A program made the position numbers and the translations under genes. Below the pieces are notes generated by a model that made no database searches, was not told the DNA's origin, and saw nothing but the letters and a program-made list of their open reading frames with translations. 35,564 nucleotides of DNA, taken from assembly GCA_938003955.1 (NCBI GenBank), contig CALKXE010000073.1, positions 1 to 35,564 on the forward strand. Reading direction: 5' to 3'. This document shows, one piece after another, positions 7,437 through 15,230 of this stretch. This DNA comes from an uncultured Saprospiraceae bacterium. Lineage in GTDB: Bacteria; Bacteroidota; Bacteroidia; Chitinophagales; Saprospiraceae. Each line of letters starts with the position of its first letter. The first letter of the stretch is position 1.

Positions 7437-9791
7437 CTAAAGTGAGTATTTGATGTTGAGACTAGCCATTGCATTCCTTGGTCTTCCTGCATAATAATAT
7501 CGAGGAGGATTACCGCCGAAAGATGAAGCATTGACTAAGGTCATGGAAGCGTATTTTTCATTAAATAAATTCGCCATGTCGATCCTTGGTGAGATTTGCC
7601 ATTTACCGATTTTCCATTTGTATCCAGCCATAGCATTTACCAATTGGTAAGAATCAGATAATATCGAATTATCATCTCTCATGTTATATGCATTTATGGA
7701 TTGGTAACGGACATTCGCAAACCATCCTCTATGTTCTCCAATTAAAATGGCAGAGATTGTTTGAGTTGGGGTTCCTGGGATTGTATTTCCTGAATACTCC
7801 ATTTCATTATCAATGAAATCAGCGTATTGGTTATTCATTAGATTATACTGCAGAACAATGGATAAGATGGGCACTGATGATGTTGATTTTATCATGATGC
7901 CATCCCCCGAATTATTAGAATCATTATCCTGTTGTTTACTCAGTATGTTATACTTCAATGCCAATTCTAATCCTTTATATGTTGCACTTCCGCTATTTGT
8001 ATTGATAGGTTGGTTTGTTTCATCTCTATCGGTTGTGATAAGATCAGAGGCCCACATTTGATAGGTTTCTATTCTATATTGTAGGTTTTTTAGAAGTATT
8101 CCCTTGCTGCCTAGCGCTATGCTCCATGCAGAAGTTGGGAGTAAGCTGTCGGTATATTGACCATCGGGAAGCAGTGCTTGCTGTGGGCTGAAATAATTGA
8201 TTCCTCTCCCTCCTCTAAGATAGATAAGAGTGTTGGCTCTTAGGCTCTTTAAAAACTTGCTCATTAAGTTCGAACGTTGGTTTAACGGTTCTGCGACATT
8301 GCCAGAAAATCGATAAGTGAACGTTGCTTCAGGGAGTATGAAAGCTTTGCCGAGTACATTGCTTTCATCAGCTGCGATACTCGCATACTGAGTGTTTATG
8401 CCTAGCTTATACGACCACTTCTCATTTATCGCAGCATCTATTTTGGCATACAGTTCATATATTGACCTTTGTTCATTTCCGTCCTCAAATTGTGTCCCTT
8501 TTATGTCAACATTTGTATCAAAGAGTTCGAAATCATAACCTTCTTTTTGGACCCTATAACCAATTGAAAAGACTTCGTTATACCCCGGTCGATTGTATTG
8601 AAACTTTCCTTTTAGCCCATAATTTACTGCAGATTCGTCTATAGTATTAAAAGGTCTTAGCTCTGAGCTTTCGAAAAATTGCCCATATGCGGTATGTGAC
8701 ATTGATCTTTTGTAATCAAATGTGTAGTCAAGGTTTAGACCAATAAGCGTGCGATTGTATTCTTCATTTCCTTTTGCTTGATCCCATGTAAAGGCTGCCT
8801 TAGTAGGTTCATTATCATAATCTTCCTTATTCAATGAACTTGGTATAAATGCTTTTAAGTCCACACGATTAAGAAGTCCAGTTAATTTGAGTTTGCCAGC
8901 TCTATTGGTAGTATAATTCACTGTAAGGTTGTTTCTATCAAATTGATTATTTTCCCTATACCCATTATCTGTTACGAGTGAATGATATATTGCCAGATTG
9001 TGAGAATTTGTTTTATCCGTCCTTCCGATGGAAATTTGATTTTGAGAAGTAAAGTGTCCCCATTGACCAAACGTATTGTTTGATGAAAATTCCGTCTTTT
9101 CCTCTGATCTGATATTTTTATTTTTGATAATTATTGCTCCACCATATCCAGCTTCGTATTCGCTTCCAGTTGTTCCCTTTATTATTTCTATGCGCTCTGC
9201 CATGTGAAGCCCTAGATCTTCGATCGCACTTTCTCCTATGCTATTATGCAAAGGGATGTTATTGTAAAAAGTCTTCACGTCTGAGGTAGCAAATTGTGAG
9301 GTGCTTCCTATCCCTCTGATCGATAGTTTGTTGGTATTGAATCCTCCAGATTGCATATGTAATCCAGAGATATTATTTAGTACTTCATTGGTATTTCCTG
9401 GACTAGTTACTTCTATTATATTTTTAGGTAATGTAGTTACGTTTTCATTTTCAAAAAGGATGGATTGTGCGTTTATCCCTATTGAGTGAAATTGATGAGT
9501 CATTTGAAATTCTTCCACAAGAACTATTCGATTTATTCCTTTTGAATTAGTGGGGATAACTTTAGAAATATATCCGGTATAGCTAAGTTTTAAAGAGTCT
9601 TTATTTGTTAATAATCTAAACTTTCCATTGATACCTGATATTATCCCATTCTCTGTTCCTTTTTCAATAATCGTTACTCCAATAAGGGCTTCACCATTTT
9701 GATCAATTACAATTCCTGTAACTTCTACTTGTCCAAAAGCTGAAATAGATAAAAAGGATAAAAGTGATAATATGATTATAAATGGTCTCAT
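7437..9791 (-). CDS. TonB-dependent outer-membrane receptor (FecA-like, 784 aa)
   Basis: Outer-membrane active-transport receptor energised by TonB-ExbBD. Signal peptide at residues 1-20 (MRPFIIILSLLSFLSISAFG). Residues 22-95 are a carboxypeptidase-regulatory-like beta-sandwich (GIVIDQNGEALIGVTIIEKG; GINGKFRL; LKLSYTGY), typical of Bacteroidota receptors. The plug domain follows at about 115-225, with NEVLNNISGLHMQSGG, LSIRGIGS, and the EIIKGTTGSEYEAGYGGAI block. The rest is a 22-strand-type barrel ending in an aromatic/hydrophobic terminus (MASLNIKYSL). The plug and barrel resemble iron-complex receptors of the FecA/IutA kind, so a siderophore or metal complex is a reasonable guess, but no SusD partner or transport genes are adjacent to confirm it. 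Confidence 0.88.
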   Translation of the reverse strand: MRPFIIILSLLSFLSISAFGQVEVTGIVIDQNGEALIGVTIIEKGTENGIISGINGKFRLLTNKDSLKLSYTGYISKVIPTNSKGINRIVLVEEFQMTHQFHSIGINAQSILFENENVTTLPKNIIEVTSPGNTNEVLNNISGLHMQSGGFNTNKLSIRGIGSTSQFATSDVKTFYNNIPLHNSIGESAIEDLGLHMAERIEIIKGTTGSEYEAGYGGAIIIKNKNIRSEEKTEFSSNNTFGQWGHFTSQNQISIGRTDKTNSHNLAIYHSLVTDNGYRENNQFDRNNLTVNYTTNRAGKLKLTGLLNRVDLKAFIPSSLNKEDYDNEPTKAAFTWDQAKGNEEYNRTLIGLNLDYTFDYKRSMSHTAYGQFFESSELRPFNTIDESAVNYGLKGKFQYNRPGYNEVFSIGYRVQKEGYDFELFDTNVDIKGTQFEDGNEQRSIYELYAKIDAAINEKWSYKLGINTQYASIAADESNVLGKAFILPEATFTYRFSGNVAEPLNQRSNLMSKFLKSLRANTLIYLRGGRGINYFSPQQALLPDGQYTDSLLPTSAWSIALGSKGILLKNLQYRIETYQMWASDLITTDRDETNQPINTNSGSATYKGLELALKYNILSKQQDNDSNNSGDGIMIKSTSSVPILSIVLQYNLMNNQYADFIDNEMEYSGNTIPGTPTQTISAILIGEHRGWFANVRYQSINAYNMRDDNSILSDSYQLVNAMAGYKWKIGKWQISPRIDMANLFNEKYASMTLVNASSFGGNPPRYYYAGRPRNAMASLNIKYSL

Positions 9792-9976
9792 AATTGGGTT
9801 AATAATTAAGGTGTGATGCTTGTTAATTGAACCATTCCTAAGATGAAATTTTAATCAAAGATTGACATATATGGTATCATATTCACTAAAACTTCTTTTT
9901 CTTTTATTCTTTTGTAACTAAAACTAACCTTTTGAACGTTTACTTTTATGAGATTAAAAAAATAAAACTAGAATTT

Positions 9977-10402
9977 ATGAAGTACCTATTATCGATGTTG
10001 TTTTTCTGTGTAGCAACTTTAACAATCAACGCTCAATCCGCTGTAGGAATATGGAAAACTATAGATGATGAGGATGGTAAAGTGAAATCGCACGTCGAGA
10101 TATATGAAAAAGGTGGAAAGCTGTATGGAAAAGTAGCAAAACTAATCAACCCAGAAATTACTTTATGTTCCGAATGTACAGGACCTAAAAAAGATCAACC
10201 AATAGAGGGAATGGAAATCATTTGGAACCTAGAGGAGGATTCTGATACAGAATGGGAGGGTGGTAAAATATTAGATCCAGCTTCAGGTAAAGAGTATAAA
10301 TGTAAAATGGAACTTACGGATTCTAATACGTTGAATGTAAGAGGGTTTATTGGTTTTGCCCTGTTAGGAAGAACACAGACATGGTATAGAGTGGTAGATT
10401 AA
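9977..10402 (+). CDS. DUF2147 domain-containing secreted protein (141 aa)
   Basis: Small exported protein. I chose the ATG at 9977 because it opens a signal peptide (MKYLLSMLFFCVATLTINAQ); an upstream frame-extending ATG adds a non-signal lysine-rich stretch. The mature part fits DUF2147: SAVGIWKTIDDEDGKVKSHV at its start, the KLYGKVAKL strand, a Cys pair in LCSECTGPKKDQP, then the conserved ILDPASGKEYKCKMEL and VRGFIGFALLGRTQTWYRV end. DUF2147 proteins are predicted lipocalin-like beta-barrels of unknown function. It is divergent from the TonB receptor gene; a TACTTTTA box near 9940 could be its promoter but has one mismatch to consensus. Confidence 0.85.
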   Translation: MKYLLSMLFFCVATLTINAQSAVGIWKTIDDEDGKVKSHVEIYEKGGKLYGKVAKLINPEITLCSECTGPKKDQPIEGMEIIWNLEEDSDTEWEGGKILDPASGKEYKCKMELTDSNTLNVRGFIGFALLGRTQTWYRVVD

Positions 10403-10462
10403 AAAGTAACTGTCGTAAGTCGCTGATAATATTTTAACTATGGAGTTTTGTAGCTGCTTGTT

Positions 10463-10478
10463 TTCAATGATTATTGAA
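10463..10478 (+). terminator. Short hairpin after the DUF2147 gene
   Basis: Perfect 6-bp stem TTCAAT-GATT-ATTGAA, 60 bases after the stop codon. It lacks a clear T-run. It could be a weak terminator or chance in AT-rich DNA. Confidence 0.25.
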
Positions 10479-10512
10479 CTTTGAAGTATTAAAGTTGATT
10501 AAGAATCACTAC

Positions 10513-10657
10513 AAAAAAAAGCAGGGATTCAAATGAATGAATACCCCGCATAACCCCAAAAAACCAGTCTTTACTTCCCGAGGAAAGCTTATATTTTATA
10601 AATTAATGAATTTTAATTCAATAATATTTAGTCAAGGTAATAATTGCTTTTAAAATT
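10513..10657 (-). ncRNA. Structured small-RNA-like repeat, copy A
   Basis: First (lowest-coordinate) of three related minus-strand units. In transcript order it has a weak box (AATATTTC, 10663-10670), hairpin 1 (TGAATT-AA-AATTCA), hairpin 2 (TTCC-CGA-GGAA), then the 19-nt block TGGTTTTTTGGGGTTATGC shared with both sister units. A terminal hairpin follows (GCGGGG ... CCCTGC with inner ATTCA/TGAAT), then eight Ts. It lacks the short ATTG-AAAA-CAAT element found in B and C, which explains why it is about 10 nt shorter. No open reading frame of note runs through it. Small RNA is inference; the repeat, hairpins and terminator shape are directly visible. Confidence 0.6.
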
Positions 10658-10705
10658 CGTGTGAAATATTTAAATTTTACACGAAGTATTACTTATTGAT
10701 TTTTT

Positions 10706-10856
10706 AAAAGGCAGGGACTCAACTAATTGAGCACCCTGCATAACCCCAAAAAACCAATTGAAAACAATCATCTTTACTCTCACTATTGAGAGCCTTATAT
10801 TTATCTTTTTATTGTATTCGCTTCCGAATATATTAGTTAGACTACATTTTTAAATT
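10706..10856 (-). ncRNA. Structured small-RNA-like repeat, copy B
   Basis: Second unit of the triplet. Transcript order: a box region (AATATGTG, 10862-10869) with TGTGAC just after as in copy C, a TAGTCTAA motif, hairpin 1 (TATTCG-GAAG-CGAATA) and hairpin 2 (CTCTCA ... TGAGAG). The small stem ATTG/CAAT leads into the invariant TGGTTTTTTGGGGTTATGC. The terminal hairpin is GCAGGG outside, CTCAA/TTGAG inside, closing with CCCTGC and a T-rich tail (CTTTTAAAAAAT). The stems occupy the same places as in A and C but with different paired bases, which is what conserved RNA structure looks like. Confidence 0.6.
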
Positions 10857-10927
10857 AAGGTCACATATTTTATGATCTTTTTTTAAGTTGATATCTAAAT
10901 AACATTAGTCAACAGTATTTTTTTGTG

Positions 10928-11080
10928 AAAAAAGCAGGGAACCAAATTAATGGAAGCCCCGCATAACCCCAAAAAACCAATTGAAAACAATTTACTCTAC
11001 TAATCTTATCCTTTGTAAGGCTAGTATAAGTACGTATCCTGTTTGTTGGATACGCCATTAAGACTAAGCAATGATTAGGA
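10928..11080 (-). ncRNA. Structured small-RNA-like repeat, copy C
   Basis: Third unit and first in minus-strand order. Upstream box GATATTTG (11086-11093) matches TAnnTTTG at all but one fixed position. Then a TAGTCTTAA motif, hairpin 1 (CGTATCC ... GGATACG, 7 bp), hairpin 2 (ACTA.CTTA paired with TAAG.TAGT), the AATTG/CAATT stem, the invariant TGGTTTTTTGGGGTTATGC, and the terminal GCGGGG ... CCCTGC hairpin with inner CCA/TGG and TTTTTT. The distance from box to terminal hairpin (about 152 bases) matches copy B (151). Confidence 0.62.
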
Positions 11081-11340
11081 AGTCACAAATATCTTATAAT
11101 AAGAATCGTTTTAATTTGGAATTAGCACTATAAAGTATTTTAATAGTTTGAATTTCATGGTGTTATGAATCTTGTTCGTTTTAAAATGAAAGTTGTACAT
11201 ATTGGTATTTAATACCTAACGGGATGAAATATTTTGAAACTTCATGATAGCTATATGATCATTAATTGTCATCTTGTGATTAGTTCGATGTTTCGTAGAG
11301 TTCATTTGGAAATCGAATATTGATCAATAGAAAGCAACTG

Positions 11341-12714
11341 ATGGCAAAAATTAAAAAAGCATTTTTCTGTGGTAACTGCGGTTTCGAATCTGCAAAATGG
11401 ATGGGGAAATGTACTTCATGCAATGAGTGGAATACCTTTACAGAGGAGATTTTACAAAAACCGACAAAGCAAGAAGAAAAAAGTGCAGTATGGAAGGATG
11501 ATTCTAAATTAAAAAATAAGCCAAAAGAACTTCATGCTGTTATAACAGAGAATAGGCCAAGGATTATTACACCTGATGGGGAATTGAATAGAGTCCTTGG
11601 TGGAGGTCTTGTAAATGGTTCTTTGATTCTTATTGGTGGTCAGCCGGGTATAGGAAAATCAACGCTTTTGTTGCAGTTTGCCACAAGAACTGAGCAGAAA
11701 GTATTATACATATCTGGCGAAGAGAGTGAAGAACAGATCAAAATGCGTGCGGATAGAGTAGGGATCAAAAACCAAAACAGCTATATATATGCGGAGACAA
11801 ATATAAATTCGATACTCAAAGCTGCCAAGCAGTTAAACCCTGGTGTTATAATTGTTGATTCTATACAGACGATATCATCTCCATTTTTAGATAGTACTCC
11901 AGGTAGTATTTCTCAAGTAAGAGAATGTACTGGAGAGCTTCAGCGATTTGCCAAAGAAACTAACATACCGATTTTCATTATTGGACATATAACTAAGGAT
12001 GGCTCTATTGCTGGTCCGAAGTTGCTAGAGCATATTGTTGATGTTGTTCTTCAGTTTGAAGGAGATAGAAATTACTCGTATAGAATTCTAAGAACGCTAA
12101 AGAATAGATTTGGATCGACAGACGAGATCGGTATCTACGCCATGGATCAGACAGGACTAAGAGAAGTAGAGAACCCTTCCGAATTATTGATTTCCCAAAA
12201 TAATGAAATACTATCTGGTAGTGCAATCGCTGCATCTATAGAAGGACTAAGACCATTGATGATTGAGACGCAGGCACTTGTAACTCCCGCTATATATGGA
12301 ACACCACAAAGATCAGCTACAGGATTTGACCTAAGGAGGTTATCTATGTTACTTGCTGTTTTAGAGAAAAGGTGCGGTCTAGCATTTGGTCAGAACGATG
12401 TATTTCTTAACATGGCTGGCGGATTAAAAGTCTCAGATCCATCTATTGATTTAGCCATAGTAGCTGCTCTTATCAGTTCGCTAGAGGATATTAGTGTACA
12501 TAAGAATATCTGCTTTGCTGGGGAAGTCGGATTGTCCGGAGAGATTAGACCAGTAAGTAGAGTGGATCAGCGTGTGCATGAAGCCGCGCGACTAGGTTTC
12601 GAAGTTATATTCGTTTCTAGATATAATTATAAAGATGAACCATCTTATGACCTGCCTATAGAAGTAAAAACAATCTCAAAAATAGATGACTTGTTGAAAG
12701 AGGTATTTGCATAA
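11341..12714 (+). CDS. radA: DNA repair protein RadA/Sms (457 aa)
   Basis: RecA-related, Lon-like ATPase that acts as a hexameric helicase on recombination intermediates (branch migration, processing of D-loops). Start chosen at ATG 11341 (MAKIKKAFFCGNCG), the standard RadA beginning; a TTG 21 bases upstream is also in frame but adds nothing family-like. N-terminal C4 zinc finger: C10, C13, C24, C27. Walker A is GGQPGIGKS at 99-107 and Walker B is GVIIVDS near 168-174. The RadA-specific KNRFG motif is at 254-258. The C-terminal third is the Lon-protease-like domain (GQNDVFLNMAGGLKVSDPS; CFAGEVGLSGEIRPV). Full length for the family. It reads away from the small-RNA-like repeats. Confidence 0.97.
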   Translation: MAKIKKAFFCGNCGFESAKWMGKCTSCNEWNTFTEEILQKPTKQEEKSAVWKDDSKLKNKPKELHAVITENRPRIITPDGELNRVLGGGLVNGSLILIGGQPGIGKSTLLLQFATRTEQKVLYISGEESEEQIKMRADRVGIKNQNSYIYAETNINSILKAAKQLNPGVIIVDSIQTISSPFLDSTPGSISQVRECTGELQRFAKETNIPIFIIGHITKDGSIAGPKLLEHIVDVVLQFEGDRNYSYRILRTLKNRFGSTDEIGIYAMDQTGLREVENPSELLISQNNEILSGSAIAASIEGLRPLMIETQALVTPAIYGTPQRSATGFDLRRLSMLLAVLEKRCGLAFGQNDVFLNMAGGLKVSDPSIDLAIVAALISSLEDISVHKNICFAGEVGLSGEIRPVSRVDQRVHEAARLGFEVIFVSRYNYKDEPSYDLPIEVKTISKIDDLLKEVFA

Positions 12715-12787
12715 ATTTGTAGAGTGTCTAAAGGTGGACTTAAATAAAGTCAAACAACATATTTGATATCAAATTGTTAGGTAAGTA

Positions 12788-13213
12788 ATGAAAAAATGGT
12801 CTAAATCAGAGCTTATAGGTTTATCTCAGTCACATCCAATCATTGCGTTTGACGGTGTTTGTAATCTATGTGATGGGTTTGTTCAGTGGTTGATGAAAAG
12901 AGATAAGAAGAAGATTTTCAGATATGTCACTTTACAATCTGAAGCTGGGGATATTTTACTTACTGCATCTGGAAAAGAAAAAGAAACGGTTGTTTTAGCT
13001 TATAAAGGATCTATTTATACATATAGTGATGTCGCGCTTAAGAGTATGAAGATTCTAGAGGGGTGGTGGAAGATGTTATCTTACTTTTCAATATTACCAA
13101 AGTGGGGCAGAGATATGATTTATCACTTTATAGCACGTAACAGATATAGGTGGTTTGGTAAGAAGGATGAGTGTATGGTGCCGACAGCTGAGGTGAGGGA
13201 TTTGTTTTTGTGA
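12788..13213 (+). CDS. DCC-family thiol-disulfide oxidoreductase-like protein (DUF393, 141 aa)
   Basis: Belongs to the DUF393/DCC family (YuxK-like), named for the D-x-x-C-x-x-C signature; here D22, C25 and C28 in IIAFDGVCNLCDGFVQWLM. The family has a thioredoxin-like predicted fold and is presumed to carry out thiol-disulfide chemistry; the partner is unknown. Other family landmarks are the FRYVTLQSEAG strand, the SDVALKSMKILEG helix and the basic RNRYRWFGKKDEC end. It lies 73 bases after radA, close enough for cotranscription. The next gene downstream is the convergent tRNA-Leu. Confidence 0.88.
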   Translation: MKKWSKSELIGLSQSHPIIAFDGVCNLCDGFVQWLMKRDKKKIFRYVTLQSEAGDILLTASGKEKETVVLAYKGSIYTYSDVALKSMKILEGWWKMLSYFSILPKWGRDMIYHFIARNRYRWFGKKDECMVPTAEVRDLFL

Positions 13214-13228
13214 TTGTTTATACTCCAT

Positions 13229-13263
13229 TAAAAAAGCATCATCGAATTAACGACAATGCTTTA
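13229..13263 (-). terminator. Intrinsic terminator downstream of tRNA-Leu(GAG)
   Basis: On the minus strand: AAAGCAT, then TCG/CGA inner pairing, then ATGCTTT followed by TTTT. It sits about 80 bases after the mature tRNA 3' end and just past the convergent DCC gene, so it probably ends the tRNA transcript. Confidence 0.65.
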
Positions 13264-13342
13264 GTGCTCTACTCCAAGCCCAAGAATTTGCAATTCTCTA
13301 CACTTGGTTTGCGCTTGCTCTTTTCTTTTTAGAAAAGATCTG

Positions 13343-13425
13343 TGCCCGGAGGGGGACTCGAACCCCCACGTACGTAGTACACATGTCCCTCAAACATGCC
13401 TGTCTACCAATTTCAGCACCCGGGC
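13343..13425 (-). tRNA. tRNA-Leu (anticodon GAG)
   Basis: Complete cloverleaf with long variable arm, 83 nt, no encoded CCA. Acceptor stem GCCCGGG pairs with TCCGGGC (one G-U), discriminator A. D-arm core TGCTGAAATTGGTAGACAG. Anticodon stem CATGT/ACATG encloses TTGAGGG, so the anticodon is GAG (Leu, CUC/CUU). The T-arm is GGGGG-TTCGAGT-CCCCC. A degraded second copy lies just upstream in transcript order (13529-13553). Confidence 0.96.
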
Positions 13426-13528
13426 AGGGTACAACGGCTTTCGCCATAGATTTTAAATTATCCCAAGCTCACGATTTCTATGAATTCGCTACACTTGCTC
13501 TGCTCACGTTTTTTCTTCAAAAAACGCT

Positions 13529-13553
13529 GGTCTACCAAATTTCAGCAACCAAG
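13529..13553 (-). pseudogene. Decayed tRNA-Leu 5' half (tandem duplicate remnant)
   Basis: Minus-strand sequence GGTTGCTGAAATTTGGTAGA followed by CCAGC matches the 5' half of the intact tRNA-Leu(GAG) apart from single-base insertions. The anticodon, variable and T arms are gone. What follows (AAAACG, then GAGCAGAGCAAGTGTAGCG) resembles the 3' flank of the intact tRNA (GAGCAAGCGCAAACC, AAGTGTAGAG). This points to an old tandem duplication of tRNA plus flank followed by an internal deletion. Confidence 0.6.
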
Positions 13554-13569
13554 CTGAAAGAATAGATCG

Positions 13570-13577
13570 CAAAAGTA
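13570..13577 (-). promoter_or_regulatory. -7 box (TACTTTTG) for the tRNA-Leu transcript
   Basis: Perfect TAnnTTTG on the minus strand, about 17 bases before the decayed tRNA copy. It is the nearest visible promoter for the intact tRNA-Leu(GAG), so the primary transcript probably runs through the remnant first. Confidence 0.55.
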
Positions 13578-13645
13578 CATTTTCTTTTGAATTCATGTAA
13601 CTTTTCACATTATTAAATACCTTCACTTGGGTAATATAAGATAAA

Positions 13646-14821
13646 ATGAAAATTCTATTCATCACCCATAAATATCCACCAACTATCGGTGGTATGGAAA
13701 AACAAAGCTTCGAACTCATTACTCGGGCAGCTAAGTTGCATGACACAGCAGTACATGCTTATGTAGGGGAAGGATCAAAGCTAAAGTGGTTTATTGATCT
13801 TAAAAAAGGGGTGAAAAAAATATTGAAGGATCAACCTGATATTCAGCTGATTCATGTCAATGATGGATTGATGGCCGCTGCTACGCTTTGGTTAAAAAAA
13901 TATACAGACATTCCTGTTGTGGCGACTCTACATGGATTAGATATTACCTTTCCATCCGCGATATTTCAAAATCGAATCGTTAAGAAAATGCACGGTTTAG
14001 ATGGAGCTATATGCGTAAGTAGAGCAACAACAGAGGCCTGTTTGCAGAGAGGATTTGATAGTGAAAAAGTATTTACTGTTCTGAATGGTGTAGATCATGA
14101 TTTAGCTGAAATAGAAAGAGAGTTAGGATTTGTAGCGCGAGTTAGAAATGAAACAGGGGTCAATCTAGTCGGGAAGAAAATAGTTATGACTATGGGGCGG
14201 GCTGTAAAGCGTAAAGGCTTCTCTTGGTTTTTGAAAAATGTTGTTCCAGGATTAGATGAAGGAACTGTCTTTTTAATGGTTGGTCCATTGAATACTAAGC
14301 CAGGAATTGGGGAGAAAATAATTAACAATCTTCCTTTCGGTATGAGCTCTAAATTTCAATTGATGTTTGGAATTGCAACTGATGTTGATGCGATTACTAA
14401 AGCGTTAGATCACCCACGCACCAAGGGTAAAGTTCACCATATGGGGAAGGTTAGTTTCTCAGATTTAATGCAGTATTTAGCAATTGCAGATGTATTCGTA
14501 ATGCCTAATATTAGGGTGTCAGGGGATGCAGAAGGTTTCGGACTTGTTGCGCTTGAGGCGAGCCTTCGTGGGACTCCTGTAGTAGCGGCTGGTATAGAAG
14601 GTATAACAGATGCAGTGCGCGATGGTGACAATGGGATTCAATTGCCAAGCGGAGATGCGCGATCATGGATTGAGACCATAAACACAATATTAAAAGATGA
14701 AGACAAGTTGAAATTGATGTCCAAATCAGCAATTGATTCGACATTAAAAAACTATGGGTGGGATAAAATGGTCAATGAGTATTTAGGTGTTTTTAATAGA
14801 GTGATTCATGTTACAAAATGA
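13646..14821 (+). CDS. Glycosyltransferase family 4 (group 1) protein (391 aa)
   Basis: Retaining GT-B glycosyltransferase that uses a nucleotide sugar to extend a glycan, probably at the cytosolic face of the membrane. The N-terminal domain opens KILFITHKYPPTIGGMEKQ, the usual GT4 start with the glycine loop. A conserved His-bearing TLHGLDITFP follows near residue 95. The C-terminal donor domain has MTMGRAVKRKGFSWFL and the E-x7-E motif EGFGLVALE (E296 to E304), followed by RGTPVVAAGIEGITDAVRDG. Full length. No neighbouring capsule or O-antigen cluster is present, so the acceptor is unknown. The gene is divergent from the tRNA-Leu(GAG) transcript. Confidence 0.9.
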   Translation: MKILFITHKYPPTIGGMEKQSFELITRAAKLHDTAVHAYVGEGSKLKWFIDLKKGVKKILKDQPDIQLIHVNDGLMAAATLWLKKYTDIPVVATLHGLDITFPSAIFQNRIVKKMHGLDGAICVSRATTEACLQRGFDSEKVFTVLNGVDHDLAEIERELGFVARVRNETGVNLVGKKIVMTMGRAVKRKGFSWFLKNVVPGLDEGTVFLMVGPLNTKPGIGEKIINNLPFGMSSKFQLMFGIATDVDAITKALDHPRTKGKVHHMGKVSFSDLMQYLAIADVFVMPNIRVSGDAEGFGLVALEASLRGTPVVAAGIEGITDAVRDGDNGIQLPSGDARSWIETINTILKDEDKLKLMSKSAIDSTLKNYGWDKMVNEYLGVFNRVIHVTK

Positions 14822-14939
14822 TCATATCACTTAGATGAAATAGAGCACTAATTTGGTTTCGAAATTGAAAGTGACCAAGAGTTTAAAAAAAAATCAAATA
14901 AAAAGTATCTTAAACATTACCAAGAATAAATTATAATAC

Positions 14940-14947
14940 TATCTTTG
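14940..14947 (+). promoter_or_regulatory. -7 box (TATCTTTG) for tRNA-Leu(UAG)
   Basis: Perfect TAnnTTTG located 33 bases before the mature tRNA. The leader between them can fold (AAGAG ... CTCTT). No good -33 element. Confidence 0.6.
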
Positions 14948-14979
14948 CGACGCTTTAAGAAAGAGATAGCTCTTTTAAT

Positions 14980-15061
14980 GCGGGTATGATGGAATTGGTA
15001 GACATGCTAGACTTAGGATCTAGTGCTTAACGGCGTGGGGGTTCGACTCCCTTTACCCGCA
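14980..15061 (+). tRNA. tRNA-Leu (anticodon UAG)
   Basis: 82-nt cloverleaf with long variable arm. Acceptor GCGGGTA pairs with TACCCGC, discriminator A, no encoded CCA. D-arm GATGGAATTGGTAGACATGC. Anticodon stem CTAGA/TCTAG around CTTAGGA, giving TAG (Leu, CUA family). The T-arm GGGGG-TTCGACT-CCCTT includes two G-U pairs. Confidence 0.96.
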
Positions 15062-15062
15062 C

Positions 15063-15083
15063 AAAAGCTCTCTTCGCTTTTTT
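15063..15083 (+). terminator. Intrinsic terminator of tRNA-Leu(UAG)
   Basis: AAAAGC-TCTCTTC-GCTTTT followed by further Ts, starting two bases after the mature tRNA 3' end. Small stem with a good T-run. Confidence 0.6.
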
Positions 15084-15179
15084 AATAAATTCCACTTTTG
15101 TAAATCTCTCTGCCATCCAATGGCTTAGGCTGTCTCTTTGAACAAGGGATTTGGAGGCATAATTTGTAGCAACAAGAGA

Positions 15180-15208
15180 TTTGCACACTAAACAATTTTA
15201 TACATTTA
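15180..15208 (+). promoter_or_regulatory. Candidate promoter of tig (TTTG-N17-TACATTTA)
   Basis: -33 TTTG at 15180-15183 and -7 box TACATTTA at 15201-15208, one mismatch from TAnnTTTG, with a 17-base spacer. Transcription would begin near 15214, about 17 bases before the tig ATG. Confidence 0.5.
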
Positions 15209-15230
15209 ACATACTCTCAATTTCAATTAA

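Larger units (their letters stand above)
10403..11340. other. 938-bp gene-free stretch holding the three RNA-like repeats
   Basis: No protein-coding frame is convincing between the DUF2147 stop and radA. Bases 10513-11093 hold the three minus-strand structured units. Bases 11094-11340 are AT-rich, presumably with the radA promoter, though I cannot find a good TAnnTTTG there. Confidence 0.7.

Noticed and set aside
10457..10467. TTGTTTTCAAT on the plus strand as a fourth small-RNA unit
   Set aside because: Only 11 bases match the B/C units and the invariant block and terminal hairpin are absent.
10513..10980. Three spaced repeats taken as a CRISPR array
   Set aside because: Only three units, spacing of 190 and 223 bases, variable stems, T-runs after the hairpins and no cas genes nearby.
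11320..11340. TTG start for radA, seven codons earlier
   Set aside because: The ATG at 11341 gives the standard RadA N-terminus; the extra residues match nothing in the family.
13343..13577. tRNA remnant read as a phage attachment site
   Set aside because: No integrase or phage genes are nearby, and the repeat includes tRNA flank, which fits tandem gene duplication better.
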